A DNA stretch of 64,000 nt from Palsa-1392 sp036490335 (GCA_036490335.1 DASXEB010000002.1:62001-126000); one strand, 5' to 3'; numbered from the stretch's first letter, positions 42,655 through 52,442 are shown. A program made the numbers and translations. The notes: generated by a model from the sequence alone, not told the origin.

Positions 42655-43559
42655 TGGCCACGGCGATCGGCTATCATTTTTACGATCTGCAGTTCCGCGA
42701 ATCAGCTCGCGAAAAAGCGCACGGAGCTTTGCTGCGCTACGCTTTCGACGATGGCCGCGTCGGATTTGCGAGCCTGCCGGCCTGGCCGCAGCTCGGCGAT
42801 CTGAGCGTTTCGGAAAAACTGCGCGGCCTTCGCGCGGATCCGCGGCTCGAGCCGCAATGGAGCTGGGCGCTGCTCGACGCGAAATTGCGCGCGGAAAACA
42901 AACCGGCTTTGCCTAACGACACCATCCTGCCTGCGAGTCATCTCCATTTGTGGGGAGACGATTTGAAACTGGTTTCGCGCTGGGAGGAGTTCGTTAGGCG
43001 CGGCGAGCGTTGCTGGAAAATAAAAATCTCGCCTTCGAGTCTGCGCACTTTCCCGCTCGCCGATCTTGCCCGCTTTGCCTGCGACCACGCAGTAAAACTT
43101 CGGCTCGACGCGAACGGCAGTTTCAACTCGAGAGATGAGATCGATGCACTTTTTGAAATGATCGCGGAGCCCGCGATTGTCGATTTTTTCGAAGATCCGT
43201 CCGCGGATGAAAAGCTCTGGGGATTCACGGCCGAAACATTCGGCGTCGCTCTCGCCTCCGATTGGATTCATCCGACGGATTACGATCCCGATCTCACGAT
43301 TTACAAACCGACGCGCGACCCTGCGCCTAACGAGACAAAACATTTCGTGGTTACAACCGCGTTCGATCATTCGTTAGGCTTGAACTTCACCGCCTGGCGC
43401 AGCCTCGAGTTGCTCGATCATCCGCGCTGCCGGGGGCCGGCCGGAATCCTTCATCCGGGGCTCTACACTTGCGATGGCCGCGACAGCGAGATTGCGTTTG
43501 GCGAGCCGGGTTTTGGGTGCGGCGAACTGCTCGGGAAGATTTTGTGGACGCCGCTGTAA
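42654..43559 (+). CDS. menC: o-Succinylbenzoate synthase
   Basis: The product is about 301 residues from the ATG at 42654. The enolase-fold protein shows KIKISPS (catalytic Lys region), LRLDANGSFNSRDEIDALF with the metal-binding Asp, and IVDFFEDPSADEK. It dehydrates SHCHC to o-succinylbenzoate. It holds four 9-mers (42911, 42991, 43325, 43371), one of the densest spots in the window. Confidence 0.88.
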   Translation: MATAIGYHFYDLQFRESAREKAHGALLRYAFDDGRVGFASLPAWPQLGDLSVSEKLRGLRADPRLEPQWSWALLDAKLRAENKPALPNDTILPASHLHLWGDDLKLVSRWEEFVRRGERCWKIKISPSSLRTFPLADLARFACDHAVKLRLDANGSFNSRDEIDALFEMIAEPAIVDFFEDPSADEKLWGFTAETFGVALASDWIHPTDYDPDLTIYKPTRDPAPNETKHFVVTTAFDHSLGLNFTAWRSLELLDHPRCRGPAGILHPGLYTCDGRDSEIAFGEPGFGCGELLGKILWTPL

Positions 43560-44680
43560 ACTGGGAATCGGACGAGTCGCATTTGTTTGTCAATCCGGCG
43601 CGTCGAGAGATCGATTCGCTGTCGATCGAGAAACTCCCGCAGCTTCCGGGACACATCTGGCTGGCAACGAGCGGCACCTCCGCGCGAGGCGATGAATTGA
43701 AACTTGTCGCGCTTTCAAAAAAGGCGTTTCTCGCTTCGGCCGCTTCGGTCAATCAGCATCTCGACGCGACCAGCGCCGACTCCTGGTTTGTCGCGCTGCC
43801 GCATTTTCACGTCGGCGGATTGAGCATCGCTGCGCGCGCACATTTGTCTGGCAGCCGCGTGGAGCACTGGAGCGGGATCCTACAGAAATGGAATCCCGAA
43901 CAATTTTATCGCGATCTTAGCCGTTCGAATTGTTCGCTCCTTTCACTTGTCCCGACGCAGCTCTGGGATCTGGTGAATTTGCAAAAACGCGCGCCTGCTT
44001 TTCTGCGCGCCGCAGTTGTCGGCGGCGGCGCATTACATGCCGATCTCTATCGCCGCTCGCGCGATTTGGGCTGGCCTGTCTTGCCATCATACGGCCTAAC
44101 GGAATGCTGTTCTCAAGTCGCGACTGCCGTGCTCGATTCGTTGCGAGCAAACGGCTCGCCGCGTTTGCAAATCTTGTCGCACCTCGATGCGCGGACCGAC
44201 GAGAACGGACGCTTGTCGCTGCGAAGCGAGAGCCTCTTAACCGGATTCGCGATCGGAACGGCCGACCGAGTGCGTTTCACCGATCCGAAAATCGACGGCT
44301 GGTTTCGCACCGACGACCTCGCCGAGATTTGCGACCGCCACCTTTCGTTTCGTGGGCGCGGCGACGACCTGGTCAAGATCAGCGGCGAGATCGTTTCGCA
44401 ACTCGCTTTGCAAAACATACTCGAACGGCTGATCGCGGAGATGGAAGAGCCGGTCGAAGCGTGTGTGATTTCGATTCCGGATGAACGGCGCGAACATCGC
44501 ATCGCGCTCGCGATCGCCGCACCGGACGACTCGTTAGGCGCGGCGATCCTGGAAAAATTTAATCGCGAAGTGCTGCCGCACGAAAAGGCGCGGAACTGTT
44601 TTCTCGTGCCGCGGATTCCACGAACCGAACTTGGAAAAGTGAAGCGCGACGAACTGCTTCGTTTGGTGGCTCAGCTTTGA
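43544..44680 (+). CDS. menE: o-Succinylbenzoate-CoA ligase
   Basis: The 378-residue protein from GTG at 43544 belongs to the AMP-binding (ANL) family: IWLATSGTSARGDELKLVAL is the P-loop-like motif (shortened), VLPSYGLTECCSQVATAVL the adenine-binding motif, DGWFRTDDLAEI the ribose motif and PRTELGKVKRDEL carries the catalytic Lys. It is shorter than typical MenE (about 450-490), mainly at the N terminus. The start overlaps menC by 16 bases; a start at 43469 is open but less likely. Confidence 0.85.
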   Translation: MDAAVNWESDESHLFVNPARREIDSLSIEKLPQLPGHIWLATSGTSARGDELKLVALSKKAFLASAASVNQHLDATSADSWFVALPHFHVGGLSIAARAHLSGSRVEHWSGILQKWNPEQFYRDLSRSNCSLLSLVPTQLWDLVNLQKRAPAFLRAAVVGGGALHADLYRRSRDLGWPVLPSYGLTECCSQVATAVLDSLRANGSPRLQILSHLDARTDENGRLSLRSESLLTGFAIGTADRVRFTDPKIDGWFRTDDLAEICDRHLSFRGRGDDLVKISGEIVSQLALQNILERLIAEMEEPVEACVISIPDERREHRIALAIAAPDDSLGAAILEKFNREVLPHEKARNCFLVPRIPRTELGKVKRDELLRLVAQL

Positions 44681-45090
44681 GTCGGCTGGTTCGCTGCCGT
44701 GCTTTGCAGTGCTTCTCGCACCTTGGCCGGGATCGGAATGGCGCGAAAAGTTTTCTTATCAACGAAGACCGACGTCAGAGTCACGACCGCGGCCGTTTCT
44801 CCCTGTGAAAAAAAAGTGTAGGCATGGGTGAAGGAGGAGTTGCCGACCTTGTCAACGCGCACGCGAATTTCTCCTTCGCTGCCGCCCGAAAGCGGCGCCA
44901 GATACTCGACTTGGAGCGCGCGAATGGGAACGAGCCATTCAGGATTCGCAAACCACTCCTGCCAATCGACGCCCAATTCTTCGCGCACGAAATCTTCGTA
45001 GGCGCGGTGCGCCAGCTCGAGATACCGGCCAAAGAACATGACCTGTCCCATGTCGGTATGGGCAAACTCGACCTGAAAGCGCATTGTCAT
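44671..45090 (-). CDS. Hotdog-fold acyl-CoA thioesterase, probable DHNA-CoA hydrolase
   Basis: The 139-residue 4HBT protein has FAHTDMGQVMFFGRYLELAH, the Asp active-site motif of this family. Its end overlaps the end of menE on the other strand by 10 bases. 1,4-Dihydroxy-2-naphthoyl-CoA must be hydrolysed between MenB and MenA, and no other thioesterase is in the operon, so a MenI role is a fair inference; sequence alone shows only the family. Confidence 0.75.
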   Translation of the reverse strand: MTMRFQVEFAHTDMGQVMFFGRYLELAHRAYEDFVREELGVDWQEWFANPEWLVPIRALQVEYLAPLSGGSEGEIRVRVDKVGNSSFTHAYTFFSQGETAAVVTLTSVFVDKKTFRAIPIPAKVREALQSTAANQPTQS

Positions 45091-45147
45091 TTCGGGGTGG
45101 ATTTGCAGCCCTTTACTCGTTAGGCAGCGCGAATCGTTTCGATTTGA

Positions 45148-46014
45148 TCACGTCGTGCTCCCGCTCCATTTCAGTTTCTGTCTCACGACGCTAAAAAAGG
45201 AAACGGCCGGCAGCACGGCGAGTGGCAGTTTTTTCGCCGCTTTTCGAATGCGCACGCGGGTTCCGAATTCAAGACTAACCGGCTCGCGGCCGTCGATCGT
45301 AAGATAAACCGGATAATCCGGCTCGCTCGCGCCAACTTCGACGATCGAATTGTCGTCGATAATAACGGAACGATTCGTCAAAACGTGCGGGCAAATCGGC
45401 GTGATGACGAAAACGCCTGACTCCGGCGCGAGGATCGGTCCGCCCGCGGAAAGTGAATAGGCGGTCGAGCCGGTCGGCGTCGCGATGACGAGGCCGTCGG
45501 CGTTGAATTCGGTCAGCGGCTCGTTGTTGACGCGAGTTTGCAATCGAATCAGGCGCGAGATTTCGCCGCGGCTGAGCACGGCGTCGTTAAGTCCGGCCGG
45601 CTGTTCCGTCCACTCGTCGTCGCGGCCGATCGCGACCGAGAGCAGGACGCGATTGCTGCACGAAAATTCGCCTTTCACAATCGCACTCACGGCCTGCTCG
45701 TAGGCCGATGAATTGACGCAAGTCAAAAAGCCGAGCGACCCGATGTTAATCCCAAAGACCGGCTTGATCTGATCTTTCATGCCTCGAACGGTGGTCAAAA
45801 TTGTTCCGTCGCCACCGAGGACGACGAGCAGGTCCGTTTCCGTTGCGAGTTCTTCGATCGTTCTACCGGAACCGACTTTGGCGAGGCGCGCGGCGGCCTC
45901 GTCGAGTTCCACTCTCACGCCCGCGCGACCGAACTCGGCGAGCAAAACGAGAACAAGTTCGGCCGCTCCGGATTTTTCGGCGTGGGCAATAATCGCTACC
46001 GACTGCGGAGGCAT
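45148..46014 (-). CDS. nadK: NAD kinase
   Basis: The 288-residue protein has the GGDGT motif in LLVVLGGDGTILTTVRGM, then FGINIGSLGFLTCV, EFNADGLVIATPTGSTAYSL and GGPILAPE, all diagnostic. It phosphorylates NAD to NADP. It overlaps tlyA by 19 bases in the same direction. Confidence 0.96.
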   Translation of the reverse strand: MPPQSVAIIAHAEKSGAAELVLVLLAEFGRAGVRVELDEAAARLAKVGSGRTIEELATETDLLVVLGGDGTILTTVRGMKDQIKPVFGINIGSLGFLTCVNSSAYEQAVSAIVKGEFSCSNRVLLSVAIGRDDEWTEQPAGLNDAVLSRGEISRLIRLQTRVNNEPLTEFNADGLVIATPTGSTAYSLSAGGPILAPESGVFVITPICPHVLTNRSVIIDDNSIVEVGASEPDYPVYLTIDGREPVSLEFGTRVRIRKAAKKLPLAVLPAVSFFSVVRQKLKWSGSTT

Positions 46015-46730
46015 ACGAAGAATTCCTGGTTGCCGTCGGCGCCGGTGATCGATGAAGGAACAAGGCCGCGCACTTTTGCGCCGATCGATTCAGCGAAGAG
46101 AACAATTTTTCGCTGCGCTTTCTCGAGCAGCTCCGGATCTCGGATGACGCCGCCGCGGCCAACCTCTTTTCGCTCCAACTCGAACTGCGGTTTGATCAAC
46201 GCGAGAATCACTCCGTCGGAAGTGAGCAACGGAAAAGCTTTGGGCAAGATCAAAGTGAGAGAAATAAATGAGACGTCGATCACACAGAGGTCGATTGATT
46301 CCGGAATTTCGGCGCGCGAAATGTGCCGCGCATTCAGTCTTTCAATCGAGACGACGCGCGGATCCTGGCGGATTTTCCAAGCCATCTGTCCGTGGCCAAC
46401 ATCGACCGCGAAAACTTTGCGAGCGCCTCGTTGAAGCAGGCAATCGGTGAAGCCGCCGGTCGACGCGCCAATGTCGAGAGCCACTTTATTTTCGCACTCG
46501 ATTTCGAAATGCTCGAGCGCGCCTTCGAGCTTGGTGCCGCCGCGACCGACAAAACGCGCCTTGCTCGAAATCGAAATTTGACTCTCGGTTGTCACCGGAT
46601 CCGACGGTTTCGCAGCCACCCGCCCGTCGATTCGAACTTCACCCGCCATGATCGCCGCTTGCGCCTGACGTCGCGTCGCGAAATCGCCCCGTTCAAGCAA
46701 CGCGAGGTCGAGTCTACGTCCGCGCGCCAT
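45996..46730 (-). CDS. tlyA: TlyA-family rRNA methyltransferase / S4-domain protein
   Basis: The 244-residue protein has an N-terminal S4 RNA-binding domain (LDLALLERGDFATRRQAQAA, then GEVRIDGRVAAKPSD) followed by a FtsJ-type SAM domain (ALDIGASTGGFTDCLLQRGA, VIDVSFISLTLILP, ALIKPQFE). TlyA proteins 2'-O-methylate 16S/23S rRNA. The pairing with nadK is common in bacteria. Confidence 0.93.
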   Translation of the reverse strand: MARGRRLDLALLERGDFATRRQAQAAIMAGEVRIDGRVAAKPSDPVTTESQISISSKARFVGRGGTKLEGALEHFEIECENKVALDIGASTGGFTDCLLQRGARKVFAVDVGHGQMAWKIRQDPRVVSIERLNARHISRAEIPESIDLCVIDVSFISLTLILPKAFPLLTSDGVILALIKPQFELERKEVGRGGVIRDPELLEKAQRKIVLFAESIGAKVRGLVPSSITGADGNQEFFVCLRSR

Positions 46731-46802
46731 GGCAGCCAGCGAGAAGCATTCGTGATCGATGTGACGAAAAACCGCTTATTCCGCGCGGGTCGATTTGAGT
46801 TC

Positions 46803-47063
46803 CTAAATCGCGCGGCTTTGTTCCCGCAGCATCTTTTCCACCGCGGCATAATCTTCTGCGGAAGCCCGGCGGCGCTGATATTTTCGGAAAATAATTTCGC
46901 GTAACTCCCGCAAGTCTTCGATGAGCGGAGTCGTGTAATAAGTCCAATCTTCCTCGTCGCGATATTTCGCCTGGAATTTCCATTGGCCCCCAAATTTCGT
47001 CACCCGCACCTCGCGTTTGCGTCCATCCTCGTCGCGCGAGGTCCATATGTGTTGACTGCGCAT
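46803..47063 (-). CDS. Small conserved-looking hypothetical protein
   Basis: An 86-residue protein, MRSQHIWTSRDEDGRKREVR then KWKFQAK-like strands and a C-terminal helix (DLRELREIIFRKYQRRRAS). No family recognised. It lies 72 bp upstream of tlyA and 26 bp from the divergent CPBP gene. Confidence 0.55.
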   Translation of the reverse strand: MRSQHIWTSRDEDGRKREVRVTKFGGQWKFQAKYRDEEDWTYYTTPLIEDLRELREIIFRKYQRRRASAEDYAAVEKMLREQSRAI

Positions 47064-47089
47064 CGTCCCCGCTTCTTACATTAGCATCC

Positions 47090-47998
47090 TTGAAAGACTC
47101 AGCCAGACTTCTATTTTATTTGCTCGCGGTCATCGTCGGCGGGTCGATCTTCGCGCCAGTCCTTTTCTCGTTAGGCCAATTCCTCGCCGCTAAGGGAATG
47201 TTTCCCGCGCTCGCCCGCTACAATTTCGAGAGCTATTTTGATCGCGCCATCCTGGCGGCAGCGCTCCTTTTCTTTTGGCCGCTTTTTCGCTCCCTTCATA
47301 TTCGCGACTGGCGCGACCTTGGCCTTGAAAAAAATGCGCTGGCAGCGCGCGACGCGATTGCGGGCTTCCTGATTGCGGCCCTCCCTTTGTTCGCGGCCGG
47401 TGCGGTTCTGATTGCGCTTCGCATCTACTCGCTGCGGCATCCCTTCCTTTGGGAAAAAATGCCGGTTGTCCTCGTTGCCACGATTGTCGTCCCGCTGCTC
47501 GAGGAACTCTTGTTCCGCGGCTTTGTCCTCGGTGTGCTGCTTCGCCGTTCCTCGCGATTTGTCGCTGTCATCCTGACCTCAGCTTTGTTCGCAATGGTCC
47601 ATTTTCTAAAATTTCCGGCGACGACTTTGCCTAACGAGCATAACTATTGGTTTGCCGGTTTTATCGCTTTCGCAAACTCCTTCTCCCAGTTTGCCGAGCC
47701 TTCTCTCATCGTTGGCGGCTTTCTGACCTTGTTCCTGCTTGGCTGCATCCTCGCTGATGCCCGCCTCGTCACGCGATCTTTATGGTTGCCGATCGGTCTT
47801 CATGCCGGCTGGATTTTTGCCAGCGGTTTCTTCAGCCGCGGCGCTCATCGCGAGAGCGAGGCGCTTCCCTGGATTGGCAAAAACTTGCTCGTCGGCATCG
47901 TGCCTCTTAGCATCGCGCTCGTCTCCTGGGCGCTCGTACGCCTCTGGATTAATCATGCTCGCGCGCGTGCAATCGAATCCATTCCGAGGACTCGTTAG
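47090..47998 (+). CDS. CPBP-family intramembrane metalloprotease
   Basis: The 302-residue polytopic protein has VVPLLEELLFRGFVLGVLL, the EExxxR motif, and FAMVHFLKF, the second His motif, of the CAAX protease/bacteriocin-processing (CPBP) family. The only start fitting is TTG at 47090. The substrate is unknown. It overlaps comF by 44 bases. Confidence 0.85.
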   Translation: MKDSARLLFYLLAVIVGGSIFAPVLFSLGQFLAAKGMFPALARYNFESYFDRAILAAALLFFWPLFRSLHIRDWRDLGLEKNALAARDAIAGFLIAALPLFAAGAVLIALRIYSLRHPFLWEKMPVVLVATIVVPLLEELLFRGFVLGVLLRRSSRFVAVILTSALFAMVHFLKFPATTLPNEHNYWFAGFIAFANSFSQFAEPSLIVGGFLTLFLLGCILADARLVTRSLWLPIGLHAGWIFASGFFSRGAHRESEALPWIGKNLLVGIVPLSIALVSWALVRLWINHARARAIESIPRTR

Positions 47999-48683
47999 TC
48001 TTGTTTATCCTCAATTCTGCGCGCTTTGCGGCGCTCCCATTTCGTCCCCCAGGCAGATCTGCGACGCATGCGAGGAGGCCGCGCCCCGTTTGAAAGAACC
48101 GTTTTGCGCGCGCTGCTCACAGCCCTTTGACGGAGCGATCATCGGCCCGTTTAACTGCGAAAATTGCGCGGACCGCGATCTTCATTTTGAAGCCGCGGTT
48201 TCCTGCTATCGAAGCTGCGGCAATGTCCGCGAAGTCATTCATCGTTTTAAATACGGCGGACAATTGCCGCTGCGCCGGCTCGTCGGTCGCTGGCTCGCCG
48301 AGACGCTGGAAGATTCGCGAATCGCCGGGCGGCGCTTTGATTGTATCGTACCGGTGCCACTGCATGCGGCCCGCAAACGCGAGCGCGGTTTTAACCAAGC
48401 CGAATTGCTCGCCGTGGAACTGCGCCGCGCGTCCCGTCTGCCGGTGCGCCCGCTGCTCAAACGCATTCGCTACACGACCACGCAAACGCGATTCATTCGC
48501 GCGGAACGAATCAAAAATCTCGCGGGCGCGTTTCGTTTACGACGAGGTTGCGACGTGCGAGATTGCCGCGTGCTTTTAGTGGACGACGTCCTCACGACTG
48601 GCTCGACCCTGAGCGAATGTGCCGATGTTTTGCGCCGGGCCGGAGCCGCTTCGGTCTTCGCGGTGACCGCAGCCCGCGGATAA
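47955..48683 (+). CDS. comF: ComF-family phosphoribosyltransferase-like competence protein
   Basis: The product is about 242 residues from the ATG at 47955. The N-terminal double zinc-finger (CALCG...CDAC, CARCS...CENC) is followed by a phosphoribosyltransferase-like domain (VPVPLHAARKRERGFNQAEL, NLAGAFRL, VLLVDDVLTTGSTLSECADV). ComF acts in natural transformation, helping move single-stranded DNA inside with the helicase and PriA. It precedes accD by three bases. It is of interest next to the abundant uptake-like 9-mer, though ComF proteins are widespread. Confidence 0.88.
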   Translation: MLARVQSNPFRGLVSLVYPQFCALCGAPISSPRQICDACEEAAPRLKEPFCARCSQPFDGAIIGPFNCENCADRDLHFEAAVSCYRSCGNVREVIHRFKYGGQLPLRRLVGRWLAETLEDSRIAGRRFDCIVPVPLHAARKRERGFNQAELLAVELRRASRLPVRPLLKRIRYTTTQTRFIRAERIKNLAGAFRLRRGCDVRDCRVLLVDDVLTTGSTLSECADVLRRAGAASVFAVTAARG

Positions 48684-48686
48684 GTC

Positions 48687-49535
48687 ATGGCCATTTTCAA
48701 AAAACCATCGCTCAAGGCGCAAAACAAGAAAAAGAAGCGCGAAATGCCGCAAGGCTTGTGGCAGAAATGCCCCGGCTGCGGCGAAGTCGTTCATGAAATC
48801 GAATTAGCCGAAAACGAGCGCGTCTGTCCGCGCTGCGACCATCACTTTCCACTCTCTGCGCGCGCGCGGATCTCGAAACTTTGCGATCCGGACAGCTTCG
48901 TCGAGATGGATGACGGCATTAGCTCGATCGACACGCTGAAGTTTCAAGGAATGGCGAGTTACAAAGATCGCCTGCGCAAATATCAGGACAACACTGGCCT
49001 CGTCGACGCCGTGCTCAGCGGCCACGCGTTGATTGAAGGCTACAAAGTCGCAATCGCGGTCATGGACTTTAGCTTTCTCGCCGCCACCATGGGCTCGGTC
49101 GTGGGAGAACGAATCACCCGCGCGATCGAGTGGGCGACTGCGCAACGCGCCGGCGTCATCATCATTTCCGCCTCCGGCGGCGCGCGCATGTACGAGGGCA
49201 TGCTTAGCCTGATGCAGATGGCCAAAACGAGCGGCGCACTCGCCTTGCACGCGCGCGAGAAGCTGCCTTTCATTTCCGTGCTGACCAATCCTACAACCGC
49301 GGGAGTCATGGCCAGCTTTGCCTCGTTAGGCGATGTCATCATCGCGGAGCCGAAGGCGATGGTCGGTTTCGCCGGTCCGCGCGTGATTCGGGAAACCACT
49401 CATCAGGACCTGCCCGAGGGTTTTCAAACCGCGGAGTTTCTCGAGGAGCATGGCTTGATCGACTGCATCGTCCAGCGCAAGGCGATGCGGACCCAGATCG
49501 GGCAACTCCTTGCCTATTTTTCCAACGTCCATTGA
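48687..49535 (+). CDS. accD: Acetyl-CoA carboxylase carboxyltransferase beta subunit
   Basis: In this 282-residue protein a zinc ribbon (CPGCG...CPRCDHHF) opens the protein, then the crotonase-like carboxyltransferase core has ISASGGARMYEGMLSLMQMA, TNPTTAGVMASFASLGD and GFAGPRVIRETTHQDLPEGF. It transfers CO2 from biotin to acetyl-CoA. It is coupled to folC, a common bacterial arrangement. Confidence 0.96.
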   Translation: MAIFKKPSLKAQNKKKKREMPQGLWQKCPGCGEVVHEIELAENERVCPRCDHHFPLSARARISKLCDPDSFVEMDDGISSIDTLKFQGMASYKDRLRKYQDNTGLVDAVLSGHALIEGYKVAIAVMDFSFLAATMGSVVGERITRAIEWATAQRAGVIIISASGGARMYEGMLSLMQMAKTSGALALHAREKLPFISVLTNPTTAGVMASFASLGDVIIAEPKAMVGFAGPRVIRETTHQDLPEGFQTAEFLEEHGLIDCIVQRKAMRTQIGQLLAYFSNVH

Positions 49536-50752
49536 ACTACCGGGAAGCCCTCGCCTGGCTCTTCCGCACCCAGCGCTTCGGGATCAAGCTCGGTCTCGAA
49601 TCCAGCCGGCGGCTCTTTTACTCGTTAGGCGTCCCGCCACCGGATGCGCGCATTTTTCATGTCGCGGGAACGAATGGCAAAGGCTCGGTCTGCGCCATGC
49701 TCGATTCCATTTTGCGCGCGGCCGGATTTCGGAGCGCTCTTTTCACGTCGCCACACCTCATCACCTTCCGCGAGCGCATCCGGATCGACGGCGAGATGAT
49801 TCCGGAACAAGCAGTCGCCCGCGGCCTAACGAGTATAAGGAGTCTCATCGCGACCTGGGAACCACACCCGACTTTTTTTGAAATCACGACCGCGCTCGCG
49901 TTAACCTGGTTTCGCGATCACGGAGCCCAATTTATCGTCCTGGAGACTGGCATGGGCGGCCGGCTCGATGCCACAAACGCCACCCAGCCACTCGTCAGTG
50001 TTCTGACCCCGATTGATTACGACCACGAGAAATGGCTCGGCTTTAGCCTAACGAGCATAGCAACTGAAAAAGCGGGCATCATCAAAGCGCGGATTCCGGT
50101 GGTGTCCGCGATTCAGCCCGAGGAAGCTGCCGCAGTGATTCGTCAGCGCGCCGCGGAATGCGACGCACCACTTACATTCGTTAAGCAGCACGTCGCCCGG
50201 TTTTCGCCTGCTCTTCATGGAACTCACCAGAAAGAAAACGCTGCGCTCGCTGTCGCTGCGCTCGAGGCGGCGAATTTGCGACTTCCCGATGCCGCGATCG
50301 AGCGCGGCCTGGCAAAGGTTCGCTGGCCGGCGCGGTTCGAGCACCTGGATGACCGCACCATTATCGACGGCGCACACAACCCGGCGGGTGCCCGCGTCCT
50401 CGCGCGAAGCTGGCGCGAAACATTCGGTTTCGAACGCGCTTCAGTCATCCTTTCGGTTCTTGAGGACAAAAACATTTCCGCAATCTGTTCCGAAATCGCC
50501 CCTATCACCGCTCGTTTTTTGCTTCCTGCAATCGGGAGCGAACGTGCGCAGTCACCGCAAAAGCTTGCCCTAACGATTAAAGGACTAATGCCGGAAATAC
50601 CGGTTCAGACGCATGACTCCTTTGCCAAAGCTTGGAAAGAGGCGAAGGCCGGCAACGACCTGATTCTGATCGCGGGCTCGCTCCATTTCGCGGGCGAAGC
50701 GCTCGCCTTTCTTCGCGGCGAACCTGCGGCCTATGAGGAATGTCTCCAATGA
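49532..50752 (+). CDS. folC: Bifunctional folylpolyglutamate/dihydrofolate synthase
   Basis: In this 406-residue protein VAGTNGKGSVCAMLDSIL is the ATP loop of Mur ligase-like FolC, TSPHLITFRERIRIDGEMIP the folate site, FEITTALALTWF and ETGMGGRLDATNA the metal site, and IDGAHNPAGARVLARSW the C-terminal domain motif. The TTG start overlaps the accD stop. It adds glutamate to folates. It holds three 9-mers. Confidence 0.94.
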   Translation: MNYREALAWLFRTQRFGIKLGLESSRRLFYSLGVPPPDARIFHVAGTNGKGSVCAMLDSILRAAGFRSALFTSPHLITFRERIRIDGEMIPEQAVARGLTSIRSLIATWEPHPTFFEITTALALTWFRDHGAQFIVLETGMGGRLDATNATQPLVSVLTPIDYDHEKWLGFSLTSIATEKAGIIKARIPVVSAIQPEEAAAVIRQRAAECDAPLTFVKQHVARFSPALHGTHQKENAALAVAALEAANLRLPDAAIERGLAKVRWPARFEHLDDRTIIDGAHNPAGARVLARSWRETFGFERASVILSVLEDKNISAICSEIAPITARFLLPAIGSERAQSPQKLALTIKGLMPEIPVQTHDSFAKAWKEAKAGNDLILIAGSLHFAGEALAFLRGEPAAYEECLQ

Positions 50753-50796
50753 TGAAATCGATGCGGCGTCGCCCCGCTTCTCGCAGCCCTTGACGT

Positions 50797-51165
50797 CTAT
50801 TCGACCTGCGCGTCCACGGCCGACCGGAGTTGCGCGATGTCGAAGGGCTTGGTGAAGATGACGCGCACGTCGAGGCGTTCGTAGGCCACGCGGATTTCTT
50901 CGGAAAGATGTGCCGAGAGGACGATGATGGCGCTTTTCGCGCCGCGTTCCTTTATCTCTTTCACTAGCTCAACACCAGTCAGGTCGGGCATTTTTTGATC
51001 GACCATGATTACATCGTACATTTCATCCGCCGAGAGTCGGGCGAGAGCGGCGTGGCCATTTTCCGCGGTGGTCAGATCATAGCGCGGCGATGTAAAGACG
51101 TAGCGCAGAGAGAGCGTGACGGAGGGCTCGTTGTCGACTGCCAGTATTTTCAAAGGATTAGCCAT
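50797..51165 (-). CDS. Single-domain response regulator
   Basis: From the ATG at 51165 (MANPLKILAVDNEPSVTLSL) the protein is about 122 residues, only a receiver domain: acidic pocket VDNEPS, phosphate-accepting Asp in DVIMVDQKMPDLTGVE, Thr/Ser LSAHL and Lys in FTKPFD. No output domain and no histidine kinase are adjacent, so partners are unknown. A longer frame upstream to 51279 is open but starts before the receiver fold. Confidence 0.88.
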   Translation of the reverse strand: MANPLKILAVDNEPSVTLSLRYVFTSPRYDLTTAENGHAALARLSADEMYDVIMVDQKMPDLTGVELVKEIKERGAKSAIIVLSAHLSEEIRVAYERLDVRVIFTKPFDIAQLRSAVDAQVE

Positions 51166-51302
51166 TTCATTCTGAACAGCACCGACTGTGCCGTGGAGAC
51201 TTTTCGGCGTGGATTTCCGGTTTAGATTATTCTTCAGACTTTCAGACCTCCGGCGCGCTAACTTAGACTCGTTAGGCAAGAGCGTTCGCAGTTTCCAATC
51301 TT

Positions 51303-52418
51303 ATGAAATCGGTCTTATTGAATCAAACCTTCGGGCGCGTCCGAACCGTGATCGTGCTTGGCGTCGGTCGAGGTGGAACGTCTGTGATTGCCGGCTGTCT
51401 TCGCTCTCTCGGCGTCTGCATGGGCCGAGACATTCACCCGTTGAAGCACGAATGGTCGCCGGTTGTTTATTCCAGCGACGGCCGGCTCGACCTGGACGCG
51501 ACTTATCGAGCGGTCGCCGCGATGGACGCGGAGTTTCCGCTCTGGGGTTGGAAATCTCCGCGCGACTTCGGGCTTTTCGAGACTGTCGGCGGATTGCTTC
51601 GCGATCCGGGTTTTATTTTTGTCACTCGCGACATTTTGGAGAGCGCGCTTTCCGGCGCGGCGCAGCAGGAAATGCCGGTCGAACTCGGACTGTATGAAGC
51701 GGCGACGGTTTACAGACGGATCGCGGACAGTCTTCGCTATTTGCCGTGGCCGACCATGGTCGTTTCCTATCGCGATGCGCTGGAAAAACCGGACGAGTTG
51801 GTGACCTTGCTTTGCTCCTTTCTCGACATTGATCCTGGCAGTCCGGCAAAAAAACAGGCGACCGATTTTATTCAACCGGGAACACACGCCTATCGGTTTT
51901 TCGACGCAAAACGCGAGGACGCTCCGGTCGAGATTTCAGCGGAAGATCTGCGCATGGATTCCGAGGATCTCGCGGCGGGTATCGGACGGCGCTATGGGTC
52001 GAGCTATCTTGAACGTTTCGAAAAAGTGATGGCGGAAACGCGCAGCTTGCTGGAAAAATTCGACACGAAAATCAATCGCGGCAACGCGAACGGCCTGGTC
52101 GCGGGATTAAGTGAACAGCTTTGCAGGCTGTTCGCTTCGGTGCCAGAAGACGCTTTCCCGAATGCGCGAAATTGTTTTGACTCATTGCAGAAAACTTCCG
52201 CAACGAAACGAGCAGGAGCAAAGCTCGGAGTCGTATTGAGCATGATACTTGATAATCTTGATCGTGACGTCCGCAGAGCTTCACAGCAGCTCGAAAATCG
52301 TCGACCGGGATCCGGGCTGCGGGATTTCCGGCGCGTGTATTTTTTTCTCCAATTGCTCCTTCGCGTGCGGGCCGCGGTTTGGCGCACCCTCTATCTGCTG
52401 GATCACTCTCAGGAATGA
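51303..52418 (+). CDS. Sulfotransferase-family protein
   Basis: The 371-residue protein begins with VIVLGVGRGGTSVIAGCL, the 5'-phosphosulfate (PAPS) loop, then WGWKSPRDFGLF and FIFVTRDILESAL, the 3'-phosphate-binding region, and a WPTMVVSYRDALEKPDELV stretch. Such enzymes transfer sulfate to carbohydrates, lipids or proteins. The C-terminal 130 residues are helical and unassigned. Confidence 0.78.
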   Translation: MKSVLLNQTFGRVRTVIVLGVGRGGTSVIAGCLRSLGVCMGRDIHPLKHEWSPVVYSSDGRLDLDATYRAVAAMDAEFPLWGWKSPRDFGLFETVGGLLRDPGFIFVTRDILESALSGAAQQEMPVELGLYEAATVYRRIADSLRYLPWPTMVVSYRDALEKPDELVTLLCSFLDIDPGSPAKKQATDFIQPGTHAYRFFDAKREDAPVEISAEDLRMDSEDLAAGIGRRYGSSYLERFEKVMAETRSLLEKFDTKINRGNANGLVAGLSEQLCRLFASVPEDAFPNARNCFDSLQKTSATKRAGAKLGVVLSMILDNLDRDVRRASQQLENRRPGSGLRDFRRVYFFLQLLLRVRAAVWRTLYLLDHSQE

Positions 52419-52442
52419 GCAGCTCGAGCCACTGCCGGCTGA